19,410 bases of DNA from an uncultured Oscillospiraceae bacterium. Its GTDB lineage: Bacteria; Bacillota; Clostridia; Oscillospirales; Ruminococcaceae. The translations under genes were made by a program, and so were the position numbers. A model generated the notes under the pieces. It searched no databases and was not told the DNA's origin. It saw only the letters and a list, made by a program, of their open reading frames with translations. This document shows, one piece after another, positions 1 to 7,536 of the stretch. Every line of letters starts with the position of its first letter. Positions within the stretch are counted from its first letter, which is position 1. The DNA lies in the NCBI GenBank assembly GCA_900552845.1, contig USBC01000014.1:1-19410 (forward strand), written 5' to 3'.

Positions 1-338
1 ATATTTGCCCCATGTGTGTTCCCGAAGACGTAGTTGCCAAGGAGAAAGAGATCGTTCTGGCTCAGATTGAGAACGATCCTAAGTTGGCTGGCAAGCCCGA
101 TCAGGTTAAAGAGAAGATGGTAGACGGCCGTATCAATAAGTATTACAAGGAAGTCTGCCTGCTCAAACAGCCCTTTGTTAAGGACGGCGAAATTGATGTC
201 GCAGAATACATTGAGAAGACCGGTAAGGAACTGGGCGGCACCATTAAGGTTGCTGATTTCGTTCGCTACGAAAAGGGCGAGGGCATCGAGAAGCGTGAGG
301 ACGACTTCGCTGCCGAAGTTGCCAGCATGGTCAAGTGA
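1..338 (+). CDS. tsf: Elongation factor Ts, C-terminal part (5' end outside window)
   Basis: This is the C-terminal part of EF-Ts, the nucleotide exchange factor that recycles EF-Tu-GDP to EF-Tu-GTP during translation in the cytoplasm. The open frame enters from the left edge (first full codon at base 3), so the ATG at 12 is internal. Recognisable EF-Ts features are the helix ending in KEKEI, the GRINKYYKEVCLLKQPFVKD segment and the closing FVRYEKGEGIEKREDDFAAEVA stretch, seen here in pieces and typical of the family C-terminus. The gene ends at a TGA followed 19 bases later by a strong terminator. Lysine AAG and glycine GGC/GGT codons predominate, as expected for a highly expressed gene. Only about the last 112 residues are in view. 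The assignment is secure. Confidence 0.95.
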   Translation, partial: ICPMCVPEDVVAKEKEIVLAQIENDPKLAGKPDQVKEKMVDGRINKYYKEVCLLKQPFVKDGEIDVAEYIEKTGKELGGTIKVADFVRYEKGEGIEKREDDFAAEVASMVK

Positions 339-357
339 TTTAACTAAAATGAATAGA

Positions 358-392
358 CAGCAGCTATCCTTATGGGTGGCTGCTGTTTTTTT
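358..392 (+). terminator. Rho-independent terminator after tsf
   Basis: A 12-bp stem (358-369 pairs with 374-385, two G-U wobbles) has the four-base loop TTAT and is followed at once by seven Ts (386-392). It lies 20 bases after the tsf stop and should end the tsf transcript, so the downstream genes need their own promoters. Confidence 0.92.
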
Positions 393-418
393 CTAAATAC
401 AATATGTAAGATTACCTG

Positions 419-447
419 TTGATTTGAACAAAAAAATGCGTTATTAT
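419..447 (+). promoter_or_regulatory. Likely sigma-A type promoter for the M3 peptidase
   Basis: A -35-like TTGATT (419-424) and a -10-like TATTAT (442-447) are separated by 17 bases, between the tsf terminator and the GTG start at 480. Four and five of six positions match the consensus. No operator was recognised. Confidence 0.5.
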
Positions 448-479
448 GTGTTATATCAAACAACAAGGAGGACACCAAG

Positions 480-2108
480 GTGAAATTTTCCGAGATGAAA
501 TATGAAAGACCAGATGCAGAGCAGCTAAAGTTAGAGCTGAATGGGCTGACCGAGAAGCTGAAAGCAGCCAAAAGCTACGTTGAAGCAAAAGAGCTGTTCC
601 TTGCGCATGAGAAGCTGAATAAGCACATCAGCACCCTTGCCAATCTTGCCCATATCCGCCACACCATTGATACCCGCAACGCCTTTTATGATGGGGAAAT
701 GAAGTTTTGGAATAAGGCAGATCCCGAGCTGGAGGAATGTAATCAGGCATGGACGCAGGCGATGCTGGAGTCCCCCTACCGTCCGGAGTTTGCTGCGGAA
801 TATGGCGATTTGATGTTTGTGAATGCTGAAATCGCCCGCAGGACATTCTCTCCCGCAATCATTGAAAATCTGCAAAAGGAAAACGAGCTGACCGTAGAAT
901 ACGAAAAGCTGTTGGCTTCTGCGCAGATCCCCTTTGAGGGCGGCGTATATACTCTTTCGCAGCTGACGCCCTTTAAGAGCGACCCCGATGATGCACGCCG
1001 TTTGGCTGCATGGAAGGCCGAAGGCAACTGGTACAAGGAGAATCAGACCAAATTTGATGAGCTGTATGATAAATTGACCCATCTGCGGGACGAGATGGGC
1101 AAAAAGCTCGGATATGAGGGATATACGACGCTGGGCTATTATCGTATGGGCCGTAACTGCTATACCAAGGAAGACATTGAAAAGTTCCGTAAGGCGGTCG
1201 TAAAGTATCTGGTTCCCGTAGCGGACAGCATTTACCGCGAGCAGGCAAAGCGTCTGGGCAAGGAATATCCTATGAGCTTTGCGGATAATGCGCTGGAATT
1301 CCGCTCCGGTAATCCCAAGCCGGTAGGAACCCCTGATGAGATCCTTGCTATGGGTCGTAAGTTCTATGATGAACTTTCTCCCGAGACCGGCGAGTTTTTC
1401 CGCATGATGCTGGATAATGAGCTTCTTGATGTGCTTTCCACCGAGGGAAAGCGCAGCGGAGGCTACTGCACCAGCATCGCCGATTATGAGGTTCCCTTTA
1501 TCTTTGCTAACTTTAACGGCACCCAGCACGATGTGGAGGTCGTGACCCATGAGGCCGGTCATGCCTTTGCTGCTTACATGAACCGCCATCGCATTCCCAC
1601 CTCCTACATTTGGCCCAGCATGGAGGGCTGCGAGGTTCATTCCATGTCGATGGAGTTTATGGCGTGGCCGTGGGCAGAAGGCTTCTTCGGTGAGGACGCA
1701 CGTAAGTTCCGTTACAGCCACCTTTCCGGCGCTTTGACCTTTATTCCTTACGGCACCATGGTGGATCACTTCCAGCATGTGGTATATGAAAAGCCCAATA
1801 TGACTCCGAGAGAGCGTCATAACGTCTGGAAGGAGCTGCTGGGCGTCTATATGCCGTGGATGAAGCTGGACGGCGATATTCCGTTCTACAGTGAGGGCGA
1901 GGGTTGGCAGCGTCAGCACCATATTTATTCCAGCCCGTTCTATTACATCGATTACTGTCTGGCACAGACGGTAGCTCTGCAAATGTGGGCGATGGAGCAG
2001 AAGGATCGTAAGGACGCTTGGGAGCATTACATGGCATATACGCGTCAGGGCGGCAGCTGTGTCTTTACCGAGCTGCTGAAAAATGCCGGACTGCAAGCGA
2101 GTGGCTGA
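480..2108 (+). CDS. pepF: M3-family oligoendopeptidase (PepF-like), C-terminus apparently damaged
   Basis: This is a cytoplasmic zinc metallopeptidase of the M3 oligoendopeptidase family, which cleaves short peptides such as those brought in by an Opp transporter. The zinc site is visible: HEAGH at residues 357-361 (H357, H361 ligands, E358 catalytic) and E385 as the probable third ligand, 28 residues after H357 as in PepF. No signal peptide is present. The GTG start at 480 is chosen because AAGGAGG (465-471) lies eight bases upstream; the ATG at 495 has no such site. The 542-residue product ends abruptly after KNAGLQ. Another frame continues with EWLKDYDLTGIE to 2137, which resembles the expected end of this family, so the last 30 or so residues seem lost by a small frame-breaking deletion. 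The catalytic core is intact and activity is possible. The next gene cluster is a peptide importer. Confidence 0.9.
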   Translation: MKFSEMKYERPDAEQLKLELNGLTEKLKAAKSYVEAKELFLAHEKLNKHISTLANLAHIRHTIDTRNAFYDGEMKFWNKADPELEECNQAWTQAMLESPYRPEFAAEYGDLMFVNAEIARRTFSPAIIENLQKENELTVEYEKLLASAQIPFEGGVYTLSQLTPFKSDPDDARRLAAWKAEGNWYKENQTKFDELYDKLTHLRDEMGKKLGYEGYTTLGYYRMGRNCYTKEDIEKFRKAVVKYLVPVADSIYREQAKRLGKEYPMSFADNALEFRSGNPKPVGTPDEILAMGRKFYDELSPETGEFFRMMLDNELLDVLSTEGKRSGGYCTSIADYEVPFIFANFNGTQHDVEVVTHEAGHAFAAYMNRHRIPTSYIWPSMEGCEVHSMSMEFMAWPWAEGFFGEDARKFRYSHLSGALTFIPYGTMVDHFQHVVYEKPNMTPRERHNVWKELLGVYMPWMKLDGDIPFYSEGEGWQRQHHIYSSPFYYIDYCLAQTVALQMWAMEQKDRKDAWEHYMAYTRQGGSCVFTELLKNAGLQASG

Positions 2109-2137
2109 AAGATTACGATCTGACCGGTATCGAATAA
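2099..2137 (+). other. Out-of-frame remnant of the peptidase C-terminus
   Basis: In the frame starting at 2099 the DNA reads EWLKDYDLTGIE and then TAA. This looks like the natural C-terminal helix of M3 oligoendopeptidases but is out of frame with the peptidase, which stops at 2106-2108. The remnant directly abuts the last in-frame residues (GLQ), so the intervening conserved segment (an SPF-type stretch in relatives, from memory of the family) is absent. A deletion whose length is not a multiple of three explains both facts. A sequencing or assembly error is the alternative. Confidence 0.55.
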
Positions 2138-2239
2138 ATAAACTGTTAAAATGATAGGAATGGGGCAGGGGACTTGCATAAAACTTTACTGCAATTCCAA
2201 AACCCATCTGTCAAAATGGACAATATCGTGCAAATATAA

Positions 2240-2268
2240 TTGACAAATGAATATTTTTGTGATAGTAT
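2240..2268 (+). promoter_or_regulatory. Strong promoter of the peptide-binding protein gene
   Basis: A perfect TTGACA (2240-2245) is followed after 17 bases by TAGTAT (2263-2268). A TG one base before the -10 box (2260-2261) makes it an extended -10. Transcription would start near 2275, about 165 bases before the ATG at 2440. The quality of the promoter fits an abundant substrate-binding protein. Confidence 0.75.
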
Positions 2269-2274
2269 ATTAAA

Positions 2275-2439
2275 AAAATTTTTATATAATACAGGATTCA
2301 AAATTAAATCCTGCATGTCGCAGAGTTTTGCCCTTGGTTTTCAGATATAATTGGACTGAAACCACCTAATTTGTGAATTCGCGGCGCAAGCCCGATTCAA
2401 AATAACAAAACGAAAATATTTTAAGGAGGAAATTGCAAC
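2275..2439 (+). other. Long 5' leader of the binding-protein gene
   Basis: This is the untranslated region between the predicted start of transcription and the ATG. It holds a small hairpin (CAGGATT 2292-2298 pairing with AATCCTG 2307-2313) and ends in AAGGAGG (2423-2429), ten bases before the ATG. The stretch 2109-2439 holds no gene. No known riboswitch class was recognised, and no terminator-like hairpin with a T run is present within the leader. Confidence 0.4.
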
Positions 2440-4386
2440 ATGAAAAAGTTTCTGGCTCTGTTGCTCGCTGTAGTCATGGTTCTTACCATGGTAGCCTGCG
2501 GCGAGAAGAAAGCAGACGGTCAGGTTGTTATCGGTTCTTCTACCGAAGCTTCCGGCGACTGGGCCTATTCCGCTTTCGTAAGAAACCCCAATGCCACCGA
2601 TAAGGCGGTTATGACACTGACCGATGATATGACCACTGTCGACAGTGATCAGCACGGTAACTATGGAATCAACAAGACTGTCGTTAAGTCCTACGAGCGT
2701 ATCGAGGAGGAGAACGGCAACGTTACCTACAAGTTCGTCATCAATGACGGCCTGAAGTTCAACAACGGTGAGGCTGTTACTGCGCAGAACTTTGTCGCCT
2801 GGACCATGTTCCTCGTCTCCCCCGCAGGTAAGGAGATGGGCGTTGTTTCCCCTACCTATAACATGCTGCCCGGCGGCCTGGCTTATCGTAACGGCGAGAC
2901 CAACGTTCTTTCCGCGGTACGTCTGTATGATGAGAAGACCTTCTCCATCACCATCGCCAAGACCGGCGAGGATGGCGAGACCTCTTATCTGCCTTACTAC
3001 TATGACATTACTTATGCCGCCATGCAGGCTGTTAACCTCACCTACTGGTTCGGCGAGGGCTGGTCTGTTAAGGATGACGGCGAGGGCGTTTACTTTGTAA
3101 ATGCTGACGGCAAGGAGTTCACCGCTGCAACCGTTGGTGAGACCGTTGAGGCCGGCCGTTTTGCCACCGGTAACCGTGTTACCGCCGGCCCCTACAACCT
3201 CGTTAGCTTCGATCAGAGCTCCCGCGAGATCGTTCTGGAAGTAAACGAGAACTACAACGGCAACTTCGAGGGTCAGAAGCCCGGTATCCAGAAGCTGGTT
3301 ATCGTTAAGACCTCCGAAGATACCGTTATGGATATGATCTCCACCGGTCAGATCCAGATCTATTCCCAGATCGCTGATGGCTCTGAGGTTAACGCTGTTA
3401 TGGACCTCATTGACGCCGGTACCATCAACAGCTCCACCTGCCAGTATGACCGCGCCGGTTACGGTTACTTCGGCTTCGCCTGCGACTTTGGTCCGACCCA
3501 GTTCACCGAGTTCCGTCAGGCTGTTGCTTACCTGCTGGATCGTGTTGAGTTTGCTCAGACCTTCTGCAAGGGCTGGGGCAGCGTAGTGCATGGTCCTTAC
3601 TGCACCGCTTTCACCATGACTGCCAAGACCGACATTGAAAAGAAGATCAACCACTATGACTACAACCCCGAGAAGGCTGTTGAGCTGCTGAAGCAGGCTG
3701 GCTTCGTTTACAATGCTGACGGCTCCGACTATGTTGACGGCTCCGGCGAGGTTCGTTATGCCAAGGTTACCGAGGAGCAGGCCAAGTACTATGACAGCTT
3801 CAACAAGGTTCTGGCTGACGGCACTATTCTGATGCCCGCTACCGTCAACTGGGCTTCCTCCGAGGGTAACGCTGTTTCCGCTCTGCTTTCCACCATGCTG
3901 GCGAACAGCGATGCCACCAAGGCTGCCGGTGTTTCCATCGTCAAGACCGAGATGACCTTCCCCGAGCTGCTGAACTACATGTATCGTCAGGACTCCTATG
4001 GCCTTGGCGGCGATTACAGCATGCCCACCTACAATATGTTCAACCTGGCTACCGGTTACAACGGCGGTGTCTATGATGAGTCCTACAACTGGACCACCGA
4101 TCCCGAGTACATTGAGCAGGGTTCCAATGTACAGCATCTGTATGATGAGCAGCTGGATAAGCTCTCCATGGATATGGTTTACGGCGTAGAGCCCGACGAC
4201 GAGGCGACCTACCTTGACCTGTGGGAGAAGTACATCATTCGCTGGAATGAGCTGCTGCCCATGGTTCCCCTGTACTCCAACATCTATGTTACTGTTTATC
4301 CCAACACCATCGATAACTATGCTGAGGATTCCTTCTGGGGCTTCGAGCGTGCTATCCTGTATGCGAACTGGGTTGGTACCAAATAA
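2440..4386 (+). CDS. oppA: Oligopeptide ABC transporter substrate-binding lipoprotein (SBP family 5)
   Basis: This is the extracytoplasmic receptor of an Opp/Dpp-type importer: it binds peptides (or another family-5 ligand) and delivers them to the permeases encoded downstream. A lipoprotein signal is clear: MKK, a hydrophobic stretch at 4-18 and a lipobox ending VAC with C20 as the lipid-modified residue. The body, about 625 residues, has the family pattern of an early YKFVINDGLKFNNGEAVTA-type segment for the N-terminal lobe and a later FRQAVAYLLDR-type segment. At 648 residues it is somewhat longer than the usual 500-600. Codon choice is strongly biased (AAG, GGC, GAC, ATC, TCC), indicating high expression. 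It has its own promoter and terminator, so it can be made in excess over the membrane parts, a common design. The ligand cannot be told from sequence; dipeptide or nickel binding are alternatives within the family. Confidence 0.93.
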   Translation: MKKFLALLLAVVMVLTMVACGEKKADGQVVIGSSTEASGDWAYSAFVRNPNATDKAVMTLTDDMTTVDSDQHGNYGINKTVVKSYERIEEENGNVTYKFVINDGLKFNNGEAVTAQNFVAWTMFLVSPAGKEMGVVSPTYNMLPGGLAYRNGETNVLSAVRLYDEKTFSITIAKTGEDGETSYLPYYYDITYAAMQAVNLTYWFGEGWSVKDDGEGVYFVNADGKEFTAATVGETVEAGRFATGNRVTAGPYNLVSFDQSSREIVLEVNENYNGNFEGQKPGIQKLVIVKTSEDTVMDMISTGQIQIYSQIADGSEVNAVMDLIDAGTINSSTCQYDRAGYGYFGFACDFGPTQFTEFRQAVAYLLDRVEFAQTFCKGWGSVVHGPYCTAFTMTAKTDIEKKINHYDYNPEKAVELLKQAGFVYNADGSDYVDGSGEVRYAKVTEEQAKYYDSFNKVLADGTILMPATVNWASSEGNAVSALLSTMLANSDATKAAGVSIVKTEMTFPELLNYMYRQDSYGLGGDYSMPTYNMFNLATGYNGGVYDESYNWTTDPEYIEQGSNVQHLYDEQLDKLSMDMVYGVEPDDEATYLDLWEKYIIRWNELLPMVPLYSNIYVTVYPNTIDNYAEDSFWGFERAILYANWVGTK

Positions 4387-4417
4387 TCTATCGCCCACAC
4401 GTAGTTAATGCATTTAA

Positions 4418-4455
4418 AGAGGGGGCGGCGGTTCATCTGCCGTCCCCTTTCTTTT
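4418..4455 (+). terminator. Terminator after the binding-protein gene
   Basis: An 11-bp GC-rich stem (4421-4431 with 4437-4447, two G-U wobbles) has the loop TTCAT and the T-rich tail TTTCTTTT (4448-4455). It separates the binding-protein transcript from the permease/ATPase unit and may allow partial readthrough. Confidence 0.88.
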
Positions 4456-4525
4456 ATGTTATGCTCTATATCCTGCATAATTTAATATAAATTCAGTATT
4501 AGTTTACAATTTTTCAAATCAAAAG

Positions 4526-4554
4526 TTGCAATTTATCCGTAAATGGTTTATGAT
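4526..4554 (+). promoter_or_regulatory. Probable promoter of the permease/ATPase unit
   Basis: TTGCAA (4526-4531) and TATGAT (4549-4554) are 17 bases apart, about 60 bases before the permease B start. Four and five of six positions match the sigma-A consensus. Confidence 0.6.
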
Positions 4555-4614
4555 ATAAGAATAAACGCCTTCATGCGTTTGCTCGTCATTTTATAATCGG
4601 GAGGCCAAAGGAAT

Positions 4615-5634
4615 ATGGGGAAGTATATCCTTAAACGACTGGTATACATCGTTATTGTATTCTTTGTAGTATCCTTATTGATGTATGCCCTTTATAATTT
4701 GATTCCCAGTGACCCTGCTCTGCTGGAGATGGAACCGCTGCGTAAGGTTCTGAAGCCGGCAGAGTGGCAGCGTCAGTATCTGGAAAAACGAGCCGAATTG
4801 GGATTAGATGATCCGCTGATCGTTCGCTATGCCCGCTGGATGGGTTTGATTCCGGATATGGGCGGGACACTCAACGGTTTGTTACAGGGACAGCTTGGTG
4901 ATTCCACCTTGTATAAGCGTCCGGTCATCGAAGTCATAAAAGCGCCGATGGTCAATACGATCCTGCTAAACCTGTTCAGCACCATTCTTACCCTTGCCAT
5001 TACCATTCCTTTGGGTATTTATTGCGCTGTTCATCGCCGGAAGGCTTCCGATAGTGCGATCCAGGCGGTAACGGTAGTAGGGTATAGCTTGCCCAGTTAT
5101 CTGGTCGGTATTGTATTCATCTACCTGTTTGCCGTTAAGCTGCAAATATTCCCGGTAGGCGGTGCCAAGACCCCCGGCTCCACCTACACCGGATTTACCG
5201 AATTCGCTGATAGAATGTATTATATGGCACTGCCAATACTAGTACTGGTTTTTATCGGTTTGGCAGGTATGACCCGTACCGTTCGTGCGGCAATGATCGA
5301 CACCCTGACGCAGGATTATATCCGTACCGCACGGGCAAAGGGTCTGAAGGAAAAGGTGGTTATTTACAGCCATGCATGGCGCAATGCGCTGCTGCCGGTT
5401 TCCACCTCCATCATGGGGTGGATCATCTCGGTTTTCACCGGTGGATCGCTGGTTATTGAGACGACCTTCGCTTTGAACGGCACCGGTCGACTGTACTGGC
5501 AGGCACTGAACAACACCGACTATGAGTTGGTGCTTGCCATGCAGATGTTCTATACCGTGGTGAGTTTGGTGGGCGTACTGCTTACTGACCTCAGCTATGG
5601 TCTGGTTGATCCCCGCGTTCGTGTAAACAAGTAA
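4615..5634 (+). CDS. oppB: Peptide ABC transporter permease B
   Basis: This is an inner channel subunit of the Opp/Dpp importer in the cytoplasmic membrane. The 339-residue protein has TM1 at about 8-30. A long extracytoplasmic segment (31-110) contains the GQLGDS element typical of OppB/DppB, and further TM helices follow. A conserved EAA loop (about 233-262, DYIRTARAKG followed by HAWRNALLPV) is where the ATPases dock. The C-terminal TDLSYGLVDPRVRV is also typical. Length and topology are ordinary for the family, unlike permease C. The ATG at 4615 has GGGAGG ten bases upstream. Permease C begins 18 bases after the stop, so the two are cotranscribed. Confidence 0.94.
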   Translation: MGKYILKRLVYIVIVFFVVSLLMYALYNLIPSDPALLEMEPLRKVLKPAEWQRQYLEKRAELGLDDPLIVRYARWMGLIPDMGGTLNGLLQGQLGDSTLYKRPVIEVIKAPMVNTILLNLFSTILTLAITIPLGIYCAVHRRKASDSAIQAVTVVGYSLPSYLVGIVFIYLFAVKLQIFPVGGAKTPGSTYTGFTEFADRMYYMALPILVLVFIGLAGMTRTVRAAMIDTLTQDYIRTARAKGLKEKVVIYSHAWRNALLPVSTSIMGWIISVFTGGSLVIETTFALNGTGRLYWQALNNTDYELVLAMQMFYTVVSLVGVLLTDLSYGLVDPRVRVNK

Positions 5635-5652
5635 GGAAGGAGGCTGCTGAGT

Positions 5653-7524
5653 ATGAGTAAAGAAAATAAGAAGGCAGGCTCCGGAGAGAAGAAGGGGACA
5701 CTGGGCCGCTGGTTCTCCCGCCTGTTTTTCCCGAACAAGGAAATGGACATTTACGCAGAGGAAGCGCTGCAAAGCCCTGCCCGTATGGTGGCAAAGAGCT
5801 TCTTCTCCAAGCCGCTGGCTGTTCTCTCTCTTGTACTGCTGATTCTCATCATGCTGTTTGTTTTTATCGCTCCCAGCTTTGTTGTGCTGGATTTGGGTGA
5901 GCAGGACAGCACGCTGGTTAATGTTTCCCCCGGATATTCCATGATGGACTATCCCAAAGAACTGGAGAATGAGGGCATCGCCGATATTTCGGTCGGATCC
6001 AACTTCTCCGCCGGTGTAGATGTGAACGGTAATGTTTATGTTTGGGGTAAAACCAAGGTTTCCCGTGTAATCGACGTTGCTGATGTTCCGAAGGAGGTTC
6101 AGAAGGCGAAGATTACGCAGATCGCTGCCGGTTTTGACCACATTGTGGCTGTGGACGATAAAGGAACTGTTTACTGCTGGGGCAACGCCCGTTTGGGCCA
6201 GACTAAGCTGCCGCAGGAGCTTTCCGAAAACAATCGTTTCCATAACTTCAAGATCACCAAGGTATTTGCCTCCCACCAGTTCTCCGCAGCTCTTACCGAT
6301 GACAACCGTCTGCTCCTTTGGGGCAATGCGAACTTTGCCGATATCGGTATGGATAAAGAGCTGTACGATGGGCATGTGGTGGACGCTGCTTTGACAGATA
6401 CCGCTTATATTGTTTTGCTGGACGATGGTTCTGTGGCTTATTCCGGCGATAAGGCAACCTCCTTGCTGGCAACCGATATTCCTGCAGGTGCAAAGAGCGG
6501 CGTGGTATCCATTGCGGCTACCGCAAACTCCGTTGCAGCACTGAAGAATGACGGTACCGTTCTTACCTGGGGTGTTACCACTCGTGGCGAGGGAGCCATT
6601 CCGCAATTTACTGCTAAGCCTGTTAAGATTGAAGGCGGTCGTTATCATTATACTGCTGTTTTAGAGGACGGTAATGCTTCCTCTTGGGGTCACAACCGTT
6701 ACAAGCAGATCAATGTTCCTACGGAATTGACCAATGACTCTGTGGACGTGAAGAATATCTTTACCGGGTATTATCAGAACTACGCAATAGACGCCAACGG
6801 TAAGATGCACACTTGGGGCCTCAAGGGGTTCCTGCTGGGAACCGACGACCTTGGACGTGATATCTTTGCTCGCTTGGTAAACGGCGGTAAGATGACCATG
6901 ACCATCGGTGCTTTGTCTGTTGTTATTTCTACCATCATCGGTATTCTGTTGGGCGGCATCGCCGGCTACTTCGGCGGTTTCCTTGATATGGCGATCATGC
7001 GTGTCGCGGAGGTCGTTTCCAGTATGCCGTTCATTCCATTTGCCATGATCCTCTCTGCGGTGCTTGGCTCTCAGGTAAGCGTAGAACAACGAATGTATAT
7101 TATCATGGTTATTTTGGGATTACTGTCGTGGCCGGGACTTTGCCGTCAGGTGCGTGCACAGATGTTTGCCCAGCGTGAAATGGAATATGTTACTGCGGCA
7201 AAGACTATCGGCGTTAAGGAAAACAAGATCATCTTTAAGCACATTATTCCTAATGTTATGTCCGTCGTGTTGGTTTCCATCACGTTGTCGTTTGGTACCT
7301 CCATGCTGACAGAGAGTACACTTTCTTACTTGGGATTTGGTATTCCAGCTCCCACACCCACTTGGGGTAATATGCTTTCCAATGCCAATAACAGCGTCAT
7401 CATTCAGAACTATTGGTGGAACTGGGTATTTGTTGGTCTTATCTTCGGCCTTTCCTGCGTTTGCATCAACTTGATCGGCGACGGTTTGCGCGATGCGCTG
7501 GATCCGAAGTCGAATGAAAGATAA
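5653..7524 (+). CDS. oppC: Peptide ABC transporter permease C with an inserted RCC1-like beta-propeller
   Basis: This is the second channel subunit of the Opp/Dpp importer. Residues 41-80 are the usual OppC N-terminus (SPARMVAKSFF, then TM1 at about 55-78). Residues 395-623 are the usual rest: GTDDLGRDIF (396-405), membrane helices, an EAA loop (513-540, YVTAAKTIG) and the C-terminal DGLRDALDP. Between them lies an insert of about 290 residues with seven RCC1-type repeats. Each has a [D/N]-G-x-V-like turn followed by WG or a degenerate form: WG at 131, 177, 223, 306, 345 and 388, and SG at 264. Spacing is 39-46 residues, each preceded by a hydrophobic strand of the type KITQIAAGFDHIVAV. Seven repeats make a full propeller. 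Known OppC topology puts this loop outside the cell, facing the binding protein. Normal OppC is about 300 residues. The reading frame is continuous, with AAGGAGG (5637-5643) before the ATG. The propeller's function is unknown; substrate capture or gating is inference. Confidence 0.93.
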   Translation: MSKENKKAGSGEKKGTLGRWFSRLFFPNKEMDIYAEEALQSPARMVAKSFFSKPLAVLSLVLLILIMLFVFIAPSFVVLDLGEQDSTLVNVSPGYSMMDYPKELENEGIADISVGSNFSAGVDVNGNVYVWGKTKVSRVIDVADVPKEVQKAKITQIAAGFDHIVAVDDKGTVYCWGNARLGQTKLPQELSENNRFHNFKITKVFASHQFSAALTDDNRLLLWGNANFADIGMDKELYDGHVVDAALTDTAYIVLLDDGSVAYSGDKATSLLATDIPAGAKSGVVSIAATANSVAALKNDGTVLTWGVTTRGEGAIPQFTAKPVKIEGGRYHYTAVLEDGNASSWGHNRYKQINVPTELTNDSVDVKNIFTGYYQNYAIDANGKMHTWGLKGFLLGTDDLGRDIFARLVNGGKMTMTIGALSVVISTIIGILLGGIAGYFGGFLDMAIMRVAEVVSSMPFIPFAMILSAVLGSQVSVEQRMYIIMVILGLLSWPGLCRQVRAQMFAQREMEYVTAAKTIGVKENKIIFKHIIPNVMSVVLVSITLSFGTSMLTESTLSYLGFGIPAPTPTWGNMLSNANNSVIIQNYWWNWVFVGLIFGLSCVCINLIGDGLRDALDPKSNER

Positions 7525-7536
7525 GGAGGGTGTATT

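Noticed and set aside
531..2207. 558-residue open frame on the minus strand opposite the M3 peptidase
   Set aside because: It is a shadow of the peptidase with HEAGH motif; no ribosome site or recognisable domain on the minus strand.
2328..2351. Second promoter (TTGCCC 2328-2333, TATAAT 2346-2351) before the binding-protein gene
   Set aside because: The -10 is perfect but the spacing is only 12 bases, too short for a sigma-A promoter; no other -35 fits.
2341..4398. 685-residue open frame on the minus strand opposite the binding-protein gene
   Set aside because: It is a shadow: strong codon bias of the plus-strand gene avoids codons whose complements are stops. The plus strand has a signal peptide, family motifs, ribosome site, promoter and terminator; the minus frame has none.
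5239..6648. 469-residue open frame on the minus strand across permeases B and C
   Set aside because: It spans the junction of two well-supported plus-strand genes and shows no domain or start signal.
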